The notes beneath the pieces are model-generated. The model saw nothing but the letters and a program-made list of their open reading frames with translations, searched no databases and had not been told where the DNA came from. Positions 54,675 through 63,007 of a stretch of 64,000 nucleotides of DNA are shown in pieces (positions within the stretch are counted from its first letter, which is position 1; each line of letters opens with the position of its first letter). The stretch comes from Acinetobacter sp. C32I (GTDB lineage Bacteria; Pseudomonadota; Gammaproteobacteria; Pseudomonadales; Moraxellaceae). Position numbers and translations under genes: made by a program. The stretch is taken from positions 372,001-436,000 of the forward strand of contig NZ_CP098480.1 of NCBI RefSeq assembly GCF_023702715.1, read 5' to 3'.

Positions 54675-55868
54675 ATGAAAAAGACCTCTATAGCCATGCT
54701 ATTTGCTGCAATTTATTTGGGGACCACATCCCATGTTTTTGCACAAAGCTCAGCGCTAGAATGGAAAAGCGAAGACGGAACGGATTCAGTACAAGTCGGT
54801 GGTGTGGTTCGACTCAACCAACGCTATGAAAATTGGGAAGGACCCAATGGCGGTTTTGGAAAGCTGTATTTTGATATTTTCAGGGTCGATCTAAAAGGCA
54901 AATTTGACGATGCCTATTTCAATGCCAGTTATTTATTCCAAGATCAAGAGAAACGTTCGATTGAGAAAGCTTATGTCGGCTATAAGCTTGATCAAAATAA
55001 CAGTATCGAAGCTGGGCTGGTGTATAAACCTTTTGCAATTTATCCTTATCCGCAAAATGGCTGGACCTATCATATTCCATTTTTCTTGGGCTACGGCAAC
55101 AACATTGCACCGGGTTTGAACTGGAATTTTAATAACAAGGATTGGGATATCAAACTGGGCTATTATCCGCAAATGCTGGATACCAGCCTGCGTTATTCAC
55201 CAGAAAGTGCCACCTATGATGATTTGGCCGAGAATGCCTTTCCCACCCAAAAAGCCTATCAAAATGAAAAGCGCCATCAACTGAATACGCGCATCGTACG
55301 TAAATTAGAAACTGATTTTGGTAAGCAAGAATTTGGTGTGTCTGGGGCTATTGCGCAATTGCATAATAAAACTACTGATAAAAATGGTCAGTATTATGCG
55401 GTCGGATTACATAGCGATAATAATTACAAACGCTTTAATTTACAGAGCTCTGTGATTCATTATCAATATGATGCCAAAAACCCAGAAGGGGTGAGTAATG
55501 ATGTGACTTTGATGGGTAATAATGGCTTTACCCCTGCCTATTTCATTGCGTCAGAAGCCACCGTGGCCAGTTTAAACCTAGCTTATACCTTGCCTGTGCA
55601 GGACATGGGCAAACTCAAAGCCATCCGTTTCTATAATGATTATAGTTATATGGACAAGAAGCGTGATGACTGGTCGGCTTCACAAATGAATACCACAGGG
55701 ATGATGTTTATTGCTTCGCCGTTTATGGTGTGGGCAGATTATACTTGGGGTAAAAATGCCAATATTATTGGTGGGGCTTCCAATGCCACAGGTTTTAGTT
55801 CCACGGTTTCGCCGTATAGCGACCAGTGGTTATACCGCATCAATCTCAATATTGGCTTTAGTTTCTAA
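54675..55868 (+). CDS. outer membrane porin of the aromatic cluster
   Basis: A 397-residue beta-barrel from ATG 54675 (after CAAGGAATCAAGAG), with a signal peptide of about 25 residues (cleavage near VFAQ-SSA) and a C-terminal Phe. The pattern VQVGGVVRLNQRYENWEG and FRVDLKGKFDDAYFNASY recalls phosphate/benzoate-selective porin-type barrels. It is the last gene of the cluster, followed by a terminator, and should admit the substrate. Confidence 0.8.
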   Translation: MKKTSIAMLFAAIYLGTTSHVFAQSSALEWKSEDGTDSVQVGGVVRLNQRYENWEGPNGGFGKLYFDIFRVDLKGKFDDAYFNASYLFQDQEKRSIEKAYVGYKLDQNNSIEAGLVYKPFAIYPYPQNGWTYHIPFFLGYGNNIAPGLNWNFNNKDWDIKLGYYPQMLDTSLRYSPESATYDDLAENAFPTQKAYQNEKRHQLNTRIVRKLETDFGKQEFGVSGAIAQLHNKTTDKNGQYYAVGLHSDNNYKRFNLQSSVIHYQYDAKNPEGVSNDVTLMGNNGFTPAYFIASEATVASLNLAYTLPVQDMGKLKAIRFYNDYSYMDKKRDDWSASQMNTTGMMFIASPFMVWADYTWGKNANIIGGASNATGFSSTVSPYSDQWLYRINLNIGFSF

Positions 55869-55890
55869 ACCTTCCGATGAATCAGTGGTT

Positions 55891-55928
55891 AGAGTGAGTC
55901 ATCTCTATGATTCACTCTTTTTATTTTG
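55891..55928. terminator. bidirectional terminator
   Basis: Twelve-base arms AGAGTGAGTCAT (55891-55902) and ATGATTCACTCT (55907-55918) with one G-U pair, loop CTCT, then TTTTATTTT. It lies between the convergent porin and AraC genes. Confidence 0.88.
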
Positions 55929-55935
55929 AGAGGTT

Positions 55936-56931
55936 TTAAGCAAGGTGATTTTTTCGATATTCAGACGGAGAGATATTTTCCCATTGTTTAAAGGCACGGC
56001 TAAAGGCGCTTTGTTCGGCATAACCCAGCAATAATGCGATTTCTGTGAGTGAGAGTGCTGACTTGGTCAGGTAGGTTTTTGCCAGTTCTAAGCGAATGCT
56101 TTTGACCAGATCACTGTACTGTAAATTATAGCCACTGAGTTTACGATAAAAGCTTCTTAGCGACAGGTTCATCTGTTTGGCAATATTCTCCGCCGAAGGT
56201 TCGCCAATTTTAAGCATATTTACAATCAGCAACTGCAAGTCCTTCAAGAAGGTATCTGGATTGGGAATACTTTTGAGCAGGGCTTCTGCTTGTTGGTCTA
56301 GCAGTTTTTTTAAATGTGGATCACGACTTGGGATCGGCAGATGCAGAATTTCAAGCGGCAACCATAGTCTTAATACATCTGAATCGAAACTGACGGGACA
56401 GCCATATACCTCGGCATAAGGGGTGATATCAACAGGTGCGGTGGCGGAAAATTCGATTTTTAAGGGACAAATCTCAGGTTGTTGCAAGATCTTACGGATG
56501 GTACTCAACACACCTGAAAGAAGAACCTCATTGGAGAGTTGCGAGTTCTTATGCACCACAGGCGTCCAGCACATACAAAAGCGATCTTCCTTTTGCACAA
56601 TGGAGAATGAGGCTGAATTTTGCAACAGCGGCTGGAAGTTTCTGAAACAATTCAGAAAGCCAATCAGATTCGGACTAGAAAGCGCCAAGTAACCTAAAAT
56701 ATGAATATGATGAGGTTCGGCCAACTCACCAATAAAATGTCCCAGCACTGGGGTGGGGTGTTGTTGATAAATCTGTTCGAGTAAATTCCACCATTTGTGC
56801 AATGGCATTCGGGCCTGATGTGCATACTGTTTACTGAGCTCATCTAACTGCAAATTTGAAATATTGTTTTGTTGTAGATACTTTGCAATGAGCTCTAACA
56901 GAACCGATGGAATACTTGGAATTTCAGTCAT
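55936..56931 (-). CDS. AraC family regulator (OruR/arabinose-binding-domain type)
   Basis: A 331-residue regulator from ATG 56931; forty further residues are open upstream but the family length (about 330-345) favours the shorter form. The N-terminal ligand domain is followed by two helix-turn-helix motifs near the C-terminus (ENIAKQMNLSLRSFYRKLSGYN and LTEIALLLGYAEQSAFSRAF). It is divergent from the monooxygenase gene at 57276 and is the likely activator of the monooxygenase/hydrolase genes around it. Confidence 0.85.
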   Translation of the reverse strand: MTEIPSIPSVLLELIAKYLQQNNISNLQLDELSKQYAHQARMPLHKWWNLLEQIYQQHPTPVLGHFIGELAEPHHIHILGYLALSSPNLIGFLNCFRNFQPLLQNSASFSIVQKEDRFCMCWTPVVHKNSQLSNEVLLSGVLSTIRKILQQPEICPLKIEFSATAPVDITPYAEVYGCPVSFDSDVLRLWLPLEILHLPIPSRDPHLKKLLDQQAEALLKSIPNPDTFLKDLQLLIVNMLKIGEPSAENIAKQMNLSLRSFYRKLSGYNLQYSDLVKSIRLELAKTYLTKSALSLTEIALLLGYAEQSAFSRAFKQWENISPSEYRKNHLA

Positions 56932-57275
56932 AGTTACACTGCTCGTTTTGAAGTCACATCCTTTAACTCTATCCCGATCAATCAGCCAATCATCCTCACT
57001 GATTGCGGTATTTATCTTAACGGATTCAAATCCAAGCCTATTTATCATCAAAGGACAGAATAGCAGTATTTAGTACCCAAACTGTCGAATGAATCATCAA
57101 TTTGATTTGATTTATTTTGATGCTTTATGCATTTGACTTTGATTATTTTAATCTGGCATTGACGGTCAAGTCTTTATTGCACAATCAAACTATTTTCCAC
57201 AGATAGCGCTGTTCATAAATTTGTTGATTTATGAATGGGTTGAACTGACAGGATTTTTATATTTGGGAGTGGAAA

Positions 57276-58757
57276 ATGTCAGATTTAAAGCAGGATGTGG
57301 TCGTAAATAATCATCAGTTTGATGTGGTGATAATCGGGGCAGGTTTTTCTGGAATTGCCGCTGGAATTAAGCTGAAACAGCAAAATATCAATAACTTTAT
57401 TATTGTCGAAAAATCAAATGAAGTAGGTGGGGTCTGGCGGGAAAATACCTATCCGGGTTGTGAATGTGATGTGCCATCTTCGATTTATTCCTATTCATTC
57501 GCACCGAATCCGAACTGGAGTCATATTTTCGCGAAACAAAAAGAGATCCAGCAATATATTCAGGACGTCACCAGCCGCTTTAAGATGGATCAGCATATTC
57601 TGTTTAATACCGAATTGCAGCAAGCCTCGTGGTCGAGTGAGCAGCAGTGTTGGCAAATTATGACCAATCAAGGCATCTATCAGGCACGCTTTGTCTTTTT
57701 TGCGGTGGGTCCGTTGAGTGAACCGACAATGCCGACGGTGAAAGGTTTAAATCGTTTTAAAGGGGAGGTTTTCCATTCTGCGCAATGGAATCATGCAGTT
57801 GATTTAAGCAATAAACGCGTCGCCGTGATTGGAACAGGCGCCTCGGCGATACAGATTATTCCTGCGATTCAACCCATTGTGAAGCAACTGTATGTGTTTC
57901 AACGCACCGCACCGTGGGTGATTCCGAAACCGAATCTGGTGCTGCATGATGCATCTAAAAATGTTCAGCAAAAAGTGCCCTTTACCATGCACTCTCTACG
58001 CAAATTGACCAGTGTGTCCATGGATATGTTCAGTTCCAGTGTCAATCAACCAAAAACCTTGGAGGCTTTAGGTAAGGGTTTGATTCACTGGATGCATTAC
58101 CAGATTCAAGACCCAGCATTACGAGAGAAAGTCAGACCCAAATTTACGCTGGGCTGCAAACGGATTTTATTTTCAAATACTTATTATCCTGCTTTGGCAG
58201 CCAAAAATGTGGAATTGATTGATCAAGGCGTGAAGGAAGTCACGGCAAAAGGTATCCTTGTCGATGGTCAAGAAATTCCTTTGGATATTATTGTTTGGAG
58301 TACAGGTTTTGAGGTGGCAAAACCACCGATTGCCAAACGGATCATGACCAAAACGGGTGTGTTGCTGGATGATGTCTGGCAAATTAATACGGTACAAGCC
58401 TATAAAGGCTGTGTGGTGAAAGACCTGCCCAATGCCTTTATGTTGCTCGGTCCCAATAGTATTAGCTATAACTCCTTAATCAGCGCTGTTGAAAACCAGA
58501 TTGATTATGCAGTGAAAGCGATACGTTTTGTATTGGACCATCATTTAAGCAGTTTTGAAATCTCTGCTTTTGCAGATGATCAATATAATCAACAACTGCA
58601 AAATAAATTGAATGGCACAGTGTTTAACCAAGGCGGATGTGCAAGTTATTATTTGGATGCTCAGCAAGTGAATGTGGCGAATTATCCATGGACCATGCAA
58701 TATATGAAAAATGATATGGCAGAATTCGATAGCTATAGTTATAGCTTCCATCGTTAA
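57276..58757 (+). CDS. flavin-containing, Baeyer-Villiger-type monooxygenase
   Basis: A 493-residue FAD/NADPH monooxygenase. FAD motif GAGFSG at 21-26, NADPH motif GTGASA at 186-191, and the Baeyer-Villiger fingerprint FxGxxxHxxxW from Phe161 to Trp171, though the next residue is Asn172 where Pro or Asp is usual. NTYPGCECDVPSSIYSYSF is typical of the group. Substrate is a ketone or a related lipophile, unknown here. A GGGAG ribosome site lies before ATG 57276. The 344 bases upstream to the AraC start are non-coding control DNA. Confidence 0.88.
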   Translation: MSDLKQDVVVNNHQFDVVIIGAGFSGIAAGIKLKQQNINNFIIVEKSNEVGGVWRENTYPGCECDVPSSIYSYSFAPNPNWSHIFAKQKEIQQYIQDVTSRFKMDQHILFNTELQQASWSSEQQCWQIMTNQGIYQARFVFFAVGPLSEPTMPTVKGLNRFKGEVFHSAQWNHAVDLSNKRVAVIGTGASAIQIIPAIQPIVKQLYVFQRTAPWVIPKPNLVLHDASKNVQQKVPFTMHSLRKLTSVSMDMFSSSVNQPKTLEALGKGLIHWMHYQIQDPALREKVRPKFTLGCKRILFSNTYYPALAAKNVELIDQGVKEVTAKGILVDGQEIPLDIIVWSTGFEVAKPPIAKRIMTKTGVLLDDVWQINTVQAYKGCVVKDLPNAFMLLGPNSISYNSLISAVENQIDYAVKAIRFVLDHHLSSFEISAFADDQYNQQLQNKLNGTVFNQGGCASYYLDAQQVNVANYPWTMQYMKNDMAEFDSYSYSFHR

Positions 58758-58763
58758 AACCTT

Positions 58764-58789
58764 AAAAGCCTTATATCCATAAGGCTTTT
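58764..58789 (+). terminator. terminator after the monooxygenase gene
   Basis: Perfect arms AAAAGCCTTAT (58764-58774) and ATAAGGCTTTT (58779-58789), loop ATCC, followed by TT. Confidence 0.88.
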
Positions 58790-58812
58790 TTATGTCTACT
58801 TTTAATTAAAAA

Positions 58813-58836
58813 TAAAAAAAGGCACATCATGTGCCT
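58813..58836 (-). terminator. terminator of the leftward hydrolase operon
   Basis: Arms AGGCACAT (58820-58827) and ATGTGCCT (58829-58836). The A-run at 58813-58819 becomes the T-tract on the minus strand. Confidence 0.8.
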
Positions 58837-58857
58837 AAAAGAGGAAAGTGTCAGATA

Positions 58858-59787
58858 TTAGCAGGCACGAAGTTTGGTTAAGGCTTTAACAGCAGGAGAG
58901 TGGTTTAACACCTGTAAGGCTTTGTTGGTATCACCTTCATAAAATGGGTGATAGTTGGGTTTAACCCAATGTCTTAAGCTAGAAATCATCGCGAAAAAAC
59001 TGGGTACTTGTTTGCTGCGGGCGTTTTCAATCGCTGTGTGCCTTAACGCTCGAATCAGTCCGTAGTTTTTATAAGGATGGGCATTCTGGTCTTGTTGCGC
59101 TAGTTTCTTAAAGCAATGATAAATGGCAAAGGTGAATAGTGGAGCAATAGCCAACATAATCGTTTGGCGTTGCAGATAGGCAAAGGCTTTGTTATTTTCG
59201 CCGCATAAATGCATATATAGATCGAACGCCACACTGCGGTGTTCAACCTCTTCAGCCAGATGCCAAGTCATTAGATCAGACATCATTTCATCAGCAGTTT
59301 TATTTTGCCATGGTTGGTCATCGAGGCACCATGTGCCTAACATGGTGGTGAAGTGTTCAACCGCAGCAGCAATACCCACACGAATGGTTAGCCAACGATA
59401 TTCTAGATTTTTGGAAAGGACTAAACCAAATGGTGCTGTATTGATTTGTTTAAACATACTGTCTAGAGAGATAAGAAATTCATCAATCTCATAATCATAG
59501 TGGCGTAAATAGTCTTGAGCGACTTTATGAGCAGAAGCATGATGCGCTTCCTGATGCACAAAACCTTTTACATCGGCACGTAGCTTTTCATCTGTGACAT
59601 AAGGCAGTGCTTCATTAAAAGAACGGCACATCCAGAGTTCACCCACAGGTAGAATCAAATGCACGGCATTGATTAAATGGGTTGCAAAGGGGTTGTCATA
59701 AACCCAGTGTTCAGGCGTATGGCTAAAATCAAATTGCACACGGCGTTGCTCAAGATAATGATTCTCCAGTCGTTGTTTAGGATGCAT
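58858..59787 (-). CDS. PF10118-type predicted metal-dependent hydrolase
   Basis: A 309-residue, mostly helical protein with many His and Glu residues (HQEAHHASAHKVAQDYLRHYD, later WHLAEEVEHRSVAFD) fitting a diiron-like or metal-dependent hydrolase family. The start is ATG 59787, seven bases after GGAGGAG; an upstream ATG at 59802 contains that ribosome site and is not used. It overlaps nothing else but follows the alpha/beta hydrolase gene tightly. Such genes often accompany AraC-controlled monooxygenases of steroid or lipid catabolism. Confidence 0.75.
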   Translation of the reverse strand: MHPKQRLENHYLEQRRVQFDFSHTPEHWVYDNPFATHLINAVHLILPVGELWMCRSFNEALPYVTDEKLRADVKGFVHQEAHHASAHKVAQDYLRHYDYEIDEFLISLDSMFKQINTAPFGLVLSKNLEYRWLTIRVGIAAAVEHFTTMLGTWCLDDQPWQNKTADEMMSDLMTWHLAEEVEHRSVAFDLYMHLCGENNKAFAYLQRQTIMLAIAPLFTFAIYHCFKKLAQQDQNAHPYKNYGLIRALRHTAIENARSKQVPSFFAMISSLRHWVKPNYHPFYEGDTNKALQVLNHSPAVKALTKLRAC

Positions 59788-60640
59788 TTGCTTCTCCTCC
59801 ATTTACGGCATTGATAAAATACTGGCTCAGTTGCTCGGCATTCTGGACAGGAATCCAATGCGTGGCATCCAGATAAATCTCTTGATATACGCCAGTAAAA
59901 AACTGTTTGTTGAGCTGGGCACTTTTCTTGCCAATCGCAATATCCTTATCCCCCCAGATAAACAGGGTGGGTACTTTTACTTTTTTAAAGGTCGAGCGAA
60001 TTGGAGCCAATGGCATACTGCGATACCAGTTAATAGCGGTGCCGATACGGTTTTCTTGAATGAAATGTTGCTGAAAGTCCTTGATTTGTTCAGCATTCAT
60101 GCCTGAGTTTTTTAGCAATATATGGCTGAGGGATTTAGCTCTTTTAAAGAGCAGTTCAGGAATAAAGGGCAGCTGGAAAAAACCAATATAGTACGAGGTG
60201 AAAATTTGCGTACTGCCGAACATGGATTTTAAAAATGCACCCGTATGAGGAACCGAGACCAACGTGAGATGCTTGACTAGATTGGGGTATTGCTGGGCCA
60301 ATTCACAGGCCACAATGGAGCCCCAATCATGACCTATCACATAGACGGGTTGTCCAAGCAGATCAATCAAGCTTTTTACATCTGCAACTAACTCTGTAAT
60401 TGCATACTGAAAACGACCTTTGGGGGATGCGGCTAAGCTGTAGCCACGTTGTTCAATGGCAAAGGTTCGAAAGTTCTGCTGATTGAGAATCGCGCTGGTG
60501 GCTTGCCAACTGTGTGCAGTTTCAGGAAAACCATGCAAAAGAATAACTGGCTTTCCATCGATTGGACCCGAATCAATCACATTAAAAATCAGATTATTAC
60601 GACAATACTGGCTGTATCGTTTTTCTGTCTGTTTTACCAT
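59777..60640 (-). CDS. alpha/beta hydrolase, epoxide hydrolase-like
   Basis: A 287-residue alpha/beta hydrolase with HGFPE at 36-40 and nucleophile Asp105 in VIGHDWGS, the pattern of epoxide hydrolases and haloalkane dehalogenases rather than esterases. WIPVQNAEQLSQYF holds the C-terminal region with the catalytic His (THW). Its last bases overlap the start of the next gene, so the two form an operon. The substrate is unknown; with the monooxygenase nearby, an epoxide or lactone is conceivable. Confidence 0.82.
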   Translation of the reverse strand: MVKQTEKRYSQYCRNNLIFNVIDSGPIDGKPVILLHGFPETAHSWQATSAILNQQNFRTFAIEQRGYSLAASPKGRFQYAITELVADVKSLIDLLGQPVYVIGHDWGSIVACELAQQYPNLVKHLTLVSVPHTGAFLKSMFGSTQIFTSYYIGFFQLPFIPELLFKRAKSLSHILLKNSGMNAEQIKDFQQHFIQENRIGTAINWYRSMPLAPIRSTFKKVKVPTLFIWGDKDIAIGKKSAQLNKQFFTGVYQEIYLDATHWIPVQNAEQLSQYFINAVNGGEANAS

Positions 60641-60750
60641 GCTGAGCTACTTATCAAAGAGGTTGATTTCAATCGATAGTAATCAGCGTTATGGGTACAG
60701 TCTTGACAGTAGTGGACGGAATTTAACTTCTTGTGCCATGGCATTTACTT

Positions 60751-60778
60751 TTGGCACATGCAGCATATGACTTGGCAC
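60751..60778. promoter_or_regulatory. 21-nt-spaced direct repeat TTGGCAC upstream of the hydrolase operon
   Basis: TTGGCAC at 60751-60757 and again at 60772-60778, two helical turns apart, as AraC-family proteins prefer. An inverted TGTGCCA lies at 60732-60738. It is 111-138 bases before the leftward hydrolase start. No copy was noticed before the monooxygenase gene. Confidence 0.35.
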
Positions 60779-60823
60779 TTAAAGACGGTTAATTCGAGGG
60801 TTAAAACGGATATTGCCGTTTAA

Positions 60824-61681
60824 TCATTCGGCTTTGCTTTGTTCGAAGCGATGTTGCAGCACCGTGGTCATCTGCTGCAATAGATTGGCGACCAGTCCTT
60901 CTTTATCCCAAGCATAGATGGAAACGGTCATGGCTTGTGCTTTACCCAAGGGTAGATATTCCCGTACCCGATGACCTGTGGTGGTGGCGACAGGCAAAAG
61001 TGATAAACCGAGACCTGTTTCAACCCCGACCAATACACTGGCCAAACTGTTGCTGGTAAAGGCGATATAGCCATGTTGGCGGTTACGTTCAATCGCTTCA
61101 AACATCTCATCTCGATAGAGTCCACCTTGTGGAAACGTCACCAATGGCAGGGGATCAGACCATTCTCCACCATGATCGATACTTTCAAACCAGGCCATTT
61201 CCTCGGGGAAGCTGGCATGATGATCTGAACTGGCCGCTGTTTCTTTGACGATCACTATATCAAGTTGCCCATTGCGGTAACGTTCCATGAGATCACGACT
61301 GAGTCCAGCGGTCACATCTAGCCGAACTGTACGGTGTTGTTTGCTAAAGGCACTTAAGGCCAAAGCCATATCGCTATTCATAATATCTTCAGGCAAACCA
61401 ATTCGAATGGGAATCGTGCCTGATGGATCACCCAAAATCATCTGGGCTTCTTGTTGCAGGGCTAAAATTCGCCGTGCATAGCTAATCAAATATTCACCTG
61501 AGCTTGTGAGTTGTAAGGGACGACTATTGCGATCAATCAAGCTCTTGCCCACAGATTCCTCTAGTCGGGCCAGTTGTTGGCTGACCGTGGATTGAGTCAT
61601 ATGCAAGCGCTCGGCAGCTAAGGTAAAGCTACCAGCTTCAAAGATATTGACAAAGGCGCGGAGCAAGCGTGGATCAAACAT
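60824..61681 (-). CDS. LysR family transcriptional regulator
   Basis: A 285-residue LysR regulator with the helix-turn-helix at about residues 16-40 (GSFTLAAERLHMTQSTVSQQLARLE) and a ligand domain. It is divergent from the ankyrin lipoprotein/deaminase/transporter genes and is their probable regulator. The effector is unknown. Confidence 0.85.
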   Translation of the reverse strand: MFDPRLLRAFVNIFEAGSFTLAAERLHMTQSTVSQQLARLEESVGKSLIDRNSRPLQLTSSGEYLISYARRILALQQEAQMILGDPSGTIPIRIGLPEDIMNSDMALALSAFSKQHRTVRLDVTAGLSRDLMERYRNGQLDIVIVKETAASSDHHASFPEEMAWFESIDHGGEWSDPLPLVTFPQGGLYRDEMFEAIERNRQHGYIAFTSNSLASVLVGVETGLGLSLLPVATTTGHRVREYLPLGKAQAMTVSIYAWDKEGLVANLLQQMTTVLQHRFEQSKAE

Positions 61682-61850
61682 AGCGAGTTACTCAGAAGAC
61701 CAGTGTTGAAAATGATACTTTGAATTTTATATTCATAATCTTAATACATTGGATTAAATAATTTAATTTTTAAATAGTAATAAAGCTGATTATCCTAAGC
61801 ATAGATCTTATTTTTGATTCACTAATTTGGGCTGATTCATGGAGGGCTTT

Positions 61851-62537
61851 ATGCACAAATCATTTTTGTCGGCTGTATGTGCGCTGGCTTTGACCGCATG
61901 TAGCCACGCAACTTCAGGAGATGCTATGCCAGACGACGCCTTACATACTGCGGCTGCACGCAATAATGTCGCACAAATCCAGCAGTTGCTCGCTCAATCC
62001 ATTCAGATTGATGCACGTGATGCATCAGGCTCAACCGCTTTAATGATTGCAACACGTGCCAATAATGTCGATGCTGCACAAGTCCTGATCGATGCTGGAG
62101 CCGATGTCAATGCCAAAGATCGGATTCAGGACAGTCCTTATCTTTATGCGGGCGCACGTGGCTATTTAAAAATATTAAAGCTGAGCTTAAAGCACGGTGC
62201 GGATTTGAAAAGTACCAACCGCTATGGTGGCACAGCCTTGATTCCTGCAGCTGAACGTGGACATGTGGATACCGTACGGACACTGATTGAGGCAGGTGTG
62301 GATGTCGATCACATCAATAACTTAGGCTGGACAGCGTTATTGGAAGCGATCATTTTAGGTAATGGTACTCAGCCGTATCAACAGATTGTCGATTTACTCA
62401 TCGTAGCAGGAGCCAATGTCAATATTGCTGATGGCGATGGAATTACGCCGCTTGAGCATGCCCATGCACGTGGCTATACCGCTATTGAAAAAGCTTTATT
62501 GCGTGCAGGCGCAAAAGCAACGCTATTGGAGCATTAA
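61851..62537 (+). CDS. ankyrin-repeat lipoprotein
   Basis: A 228-residue protein from ATG 61851 (GGAGGG five bases before; the ATG at 61839 precedes that site). The signal peptide ends in the lipobox LTAC with Cys17, so it should be lipid-anchored. Four to five ankyrin repeats follow (ALHTAAARNNVAQIQQLLAQ, then ASGSTALMIATRANNVDAAQ and GDGITPLEHAHARGYTAIEK). Ankyrin lipoproteins act as protein-binding partners; the partner is not evident. It is followed after one base by the deaminase start. Confidence 0.85.
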   Translation: MHKSFLSAVCALALTACSHATSGDAMPDDALHTAAARNNVAQIQQLLAQSIQIDARDASGSTALMIATRANNVDAAQVLIDAGADVNAKDRIQDSPYLYAGARGYLKILKLSLKHGADLKSTNRYGGTALIPAAERGHVDTVRTLIEAGVDVDHINNLGWTALLEAIILGNGTQPYQQIVDLLIVAGANVNIADGDGITPLEHAHARGYTAIEKALLRAGAKATLLEH

Positions 62538-62538
62538 A

Positions 62539-63000
62539 ATGCAGCAGGATCATGATTTTTTGCGTCAGGCGATTGAACTGGCGTATCAAAACTGCGAGCA
62601 AGGTGGACGCCCCTTTGGTGCGGTCTTGGTGAAAGATGGCCAAGTGATTGCGTCAGGTGTAAATGAAATACTGAAAAGCAATGATCCAACCGCGCACGCA
62701 GAACTGTTGGCAATACGTGCCGCCAGCCAACAATTAGGGATAGCTAATTTAGAAGGCTGTGCTGTATATGCCAGCGGGCAGCCTTGTCCAATGTGCATGG
62801 CAGCCATGCGTATGGCAGGGATTAACCGTGTAACGTATGCACATTCCAATGATGATGCGGAGGCATATGGCTTATCCACAGCGGCTATTTATGCGGATTT
62901 GGCAAAACCCTTTGCTGAGCAGTCGATGATGATCCGCTATGTTCCTATAAGAATGGAAGCCAAGCCTGATTTGTACGGCTATTGGAAGTCTATCTCATGA
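62539..63000 (+). CDS. nucleoside/guanine deaminase-like zinc enzyme (CDA superfamily)
   Basis: A 153-residue cytidine-deaminase-like protein from ATG 62539; the longer open frame upstream overlaps the ankyrin gene and is not coding. The zinc site is His53-Ala-Glu55 (TAHAELLAI) and Cys83/Cys86 (GQPCPMCMAAM). Length and C-terminal end resemble guanine deaminase GuaD more than TadA. It starts one base after the ankyrin stop and so is translationally coupled. A nucleobase such as guanine or a related amidine is the likely substrate. Confidence 0.82.
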   Translation: MQQDHDFLRQAIELAYQNCEQGGRPFGAVLVKDGQVIASGVNEILKSNDPTAHAELLAIRAASQQLGIANLEGCAVYASGQPCPMCMAAMRMAGINRVTYAHSNDDAEAYGLSTAAIYADLAKPFAEQSMMIRYVPIRMEAKPDLYGYWKSIS

Positions 63001-63007
63001 TTGATAT

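Noticed and set aside
56932..57051. Forty-residue N-terminal extension of the AraC regulator
   Set aside because: It has no ribosome site and makes the protein longer than the family; it is more likely the upstream control region.
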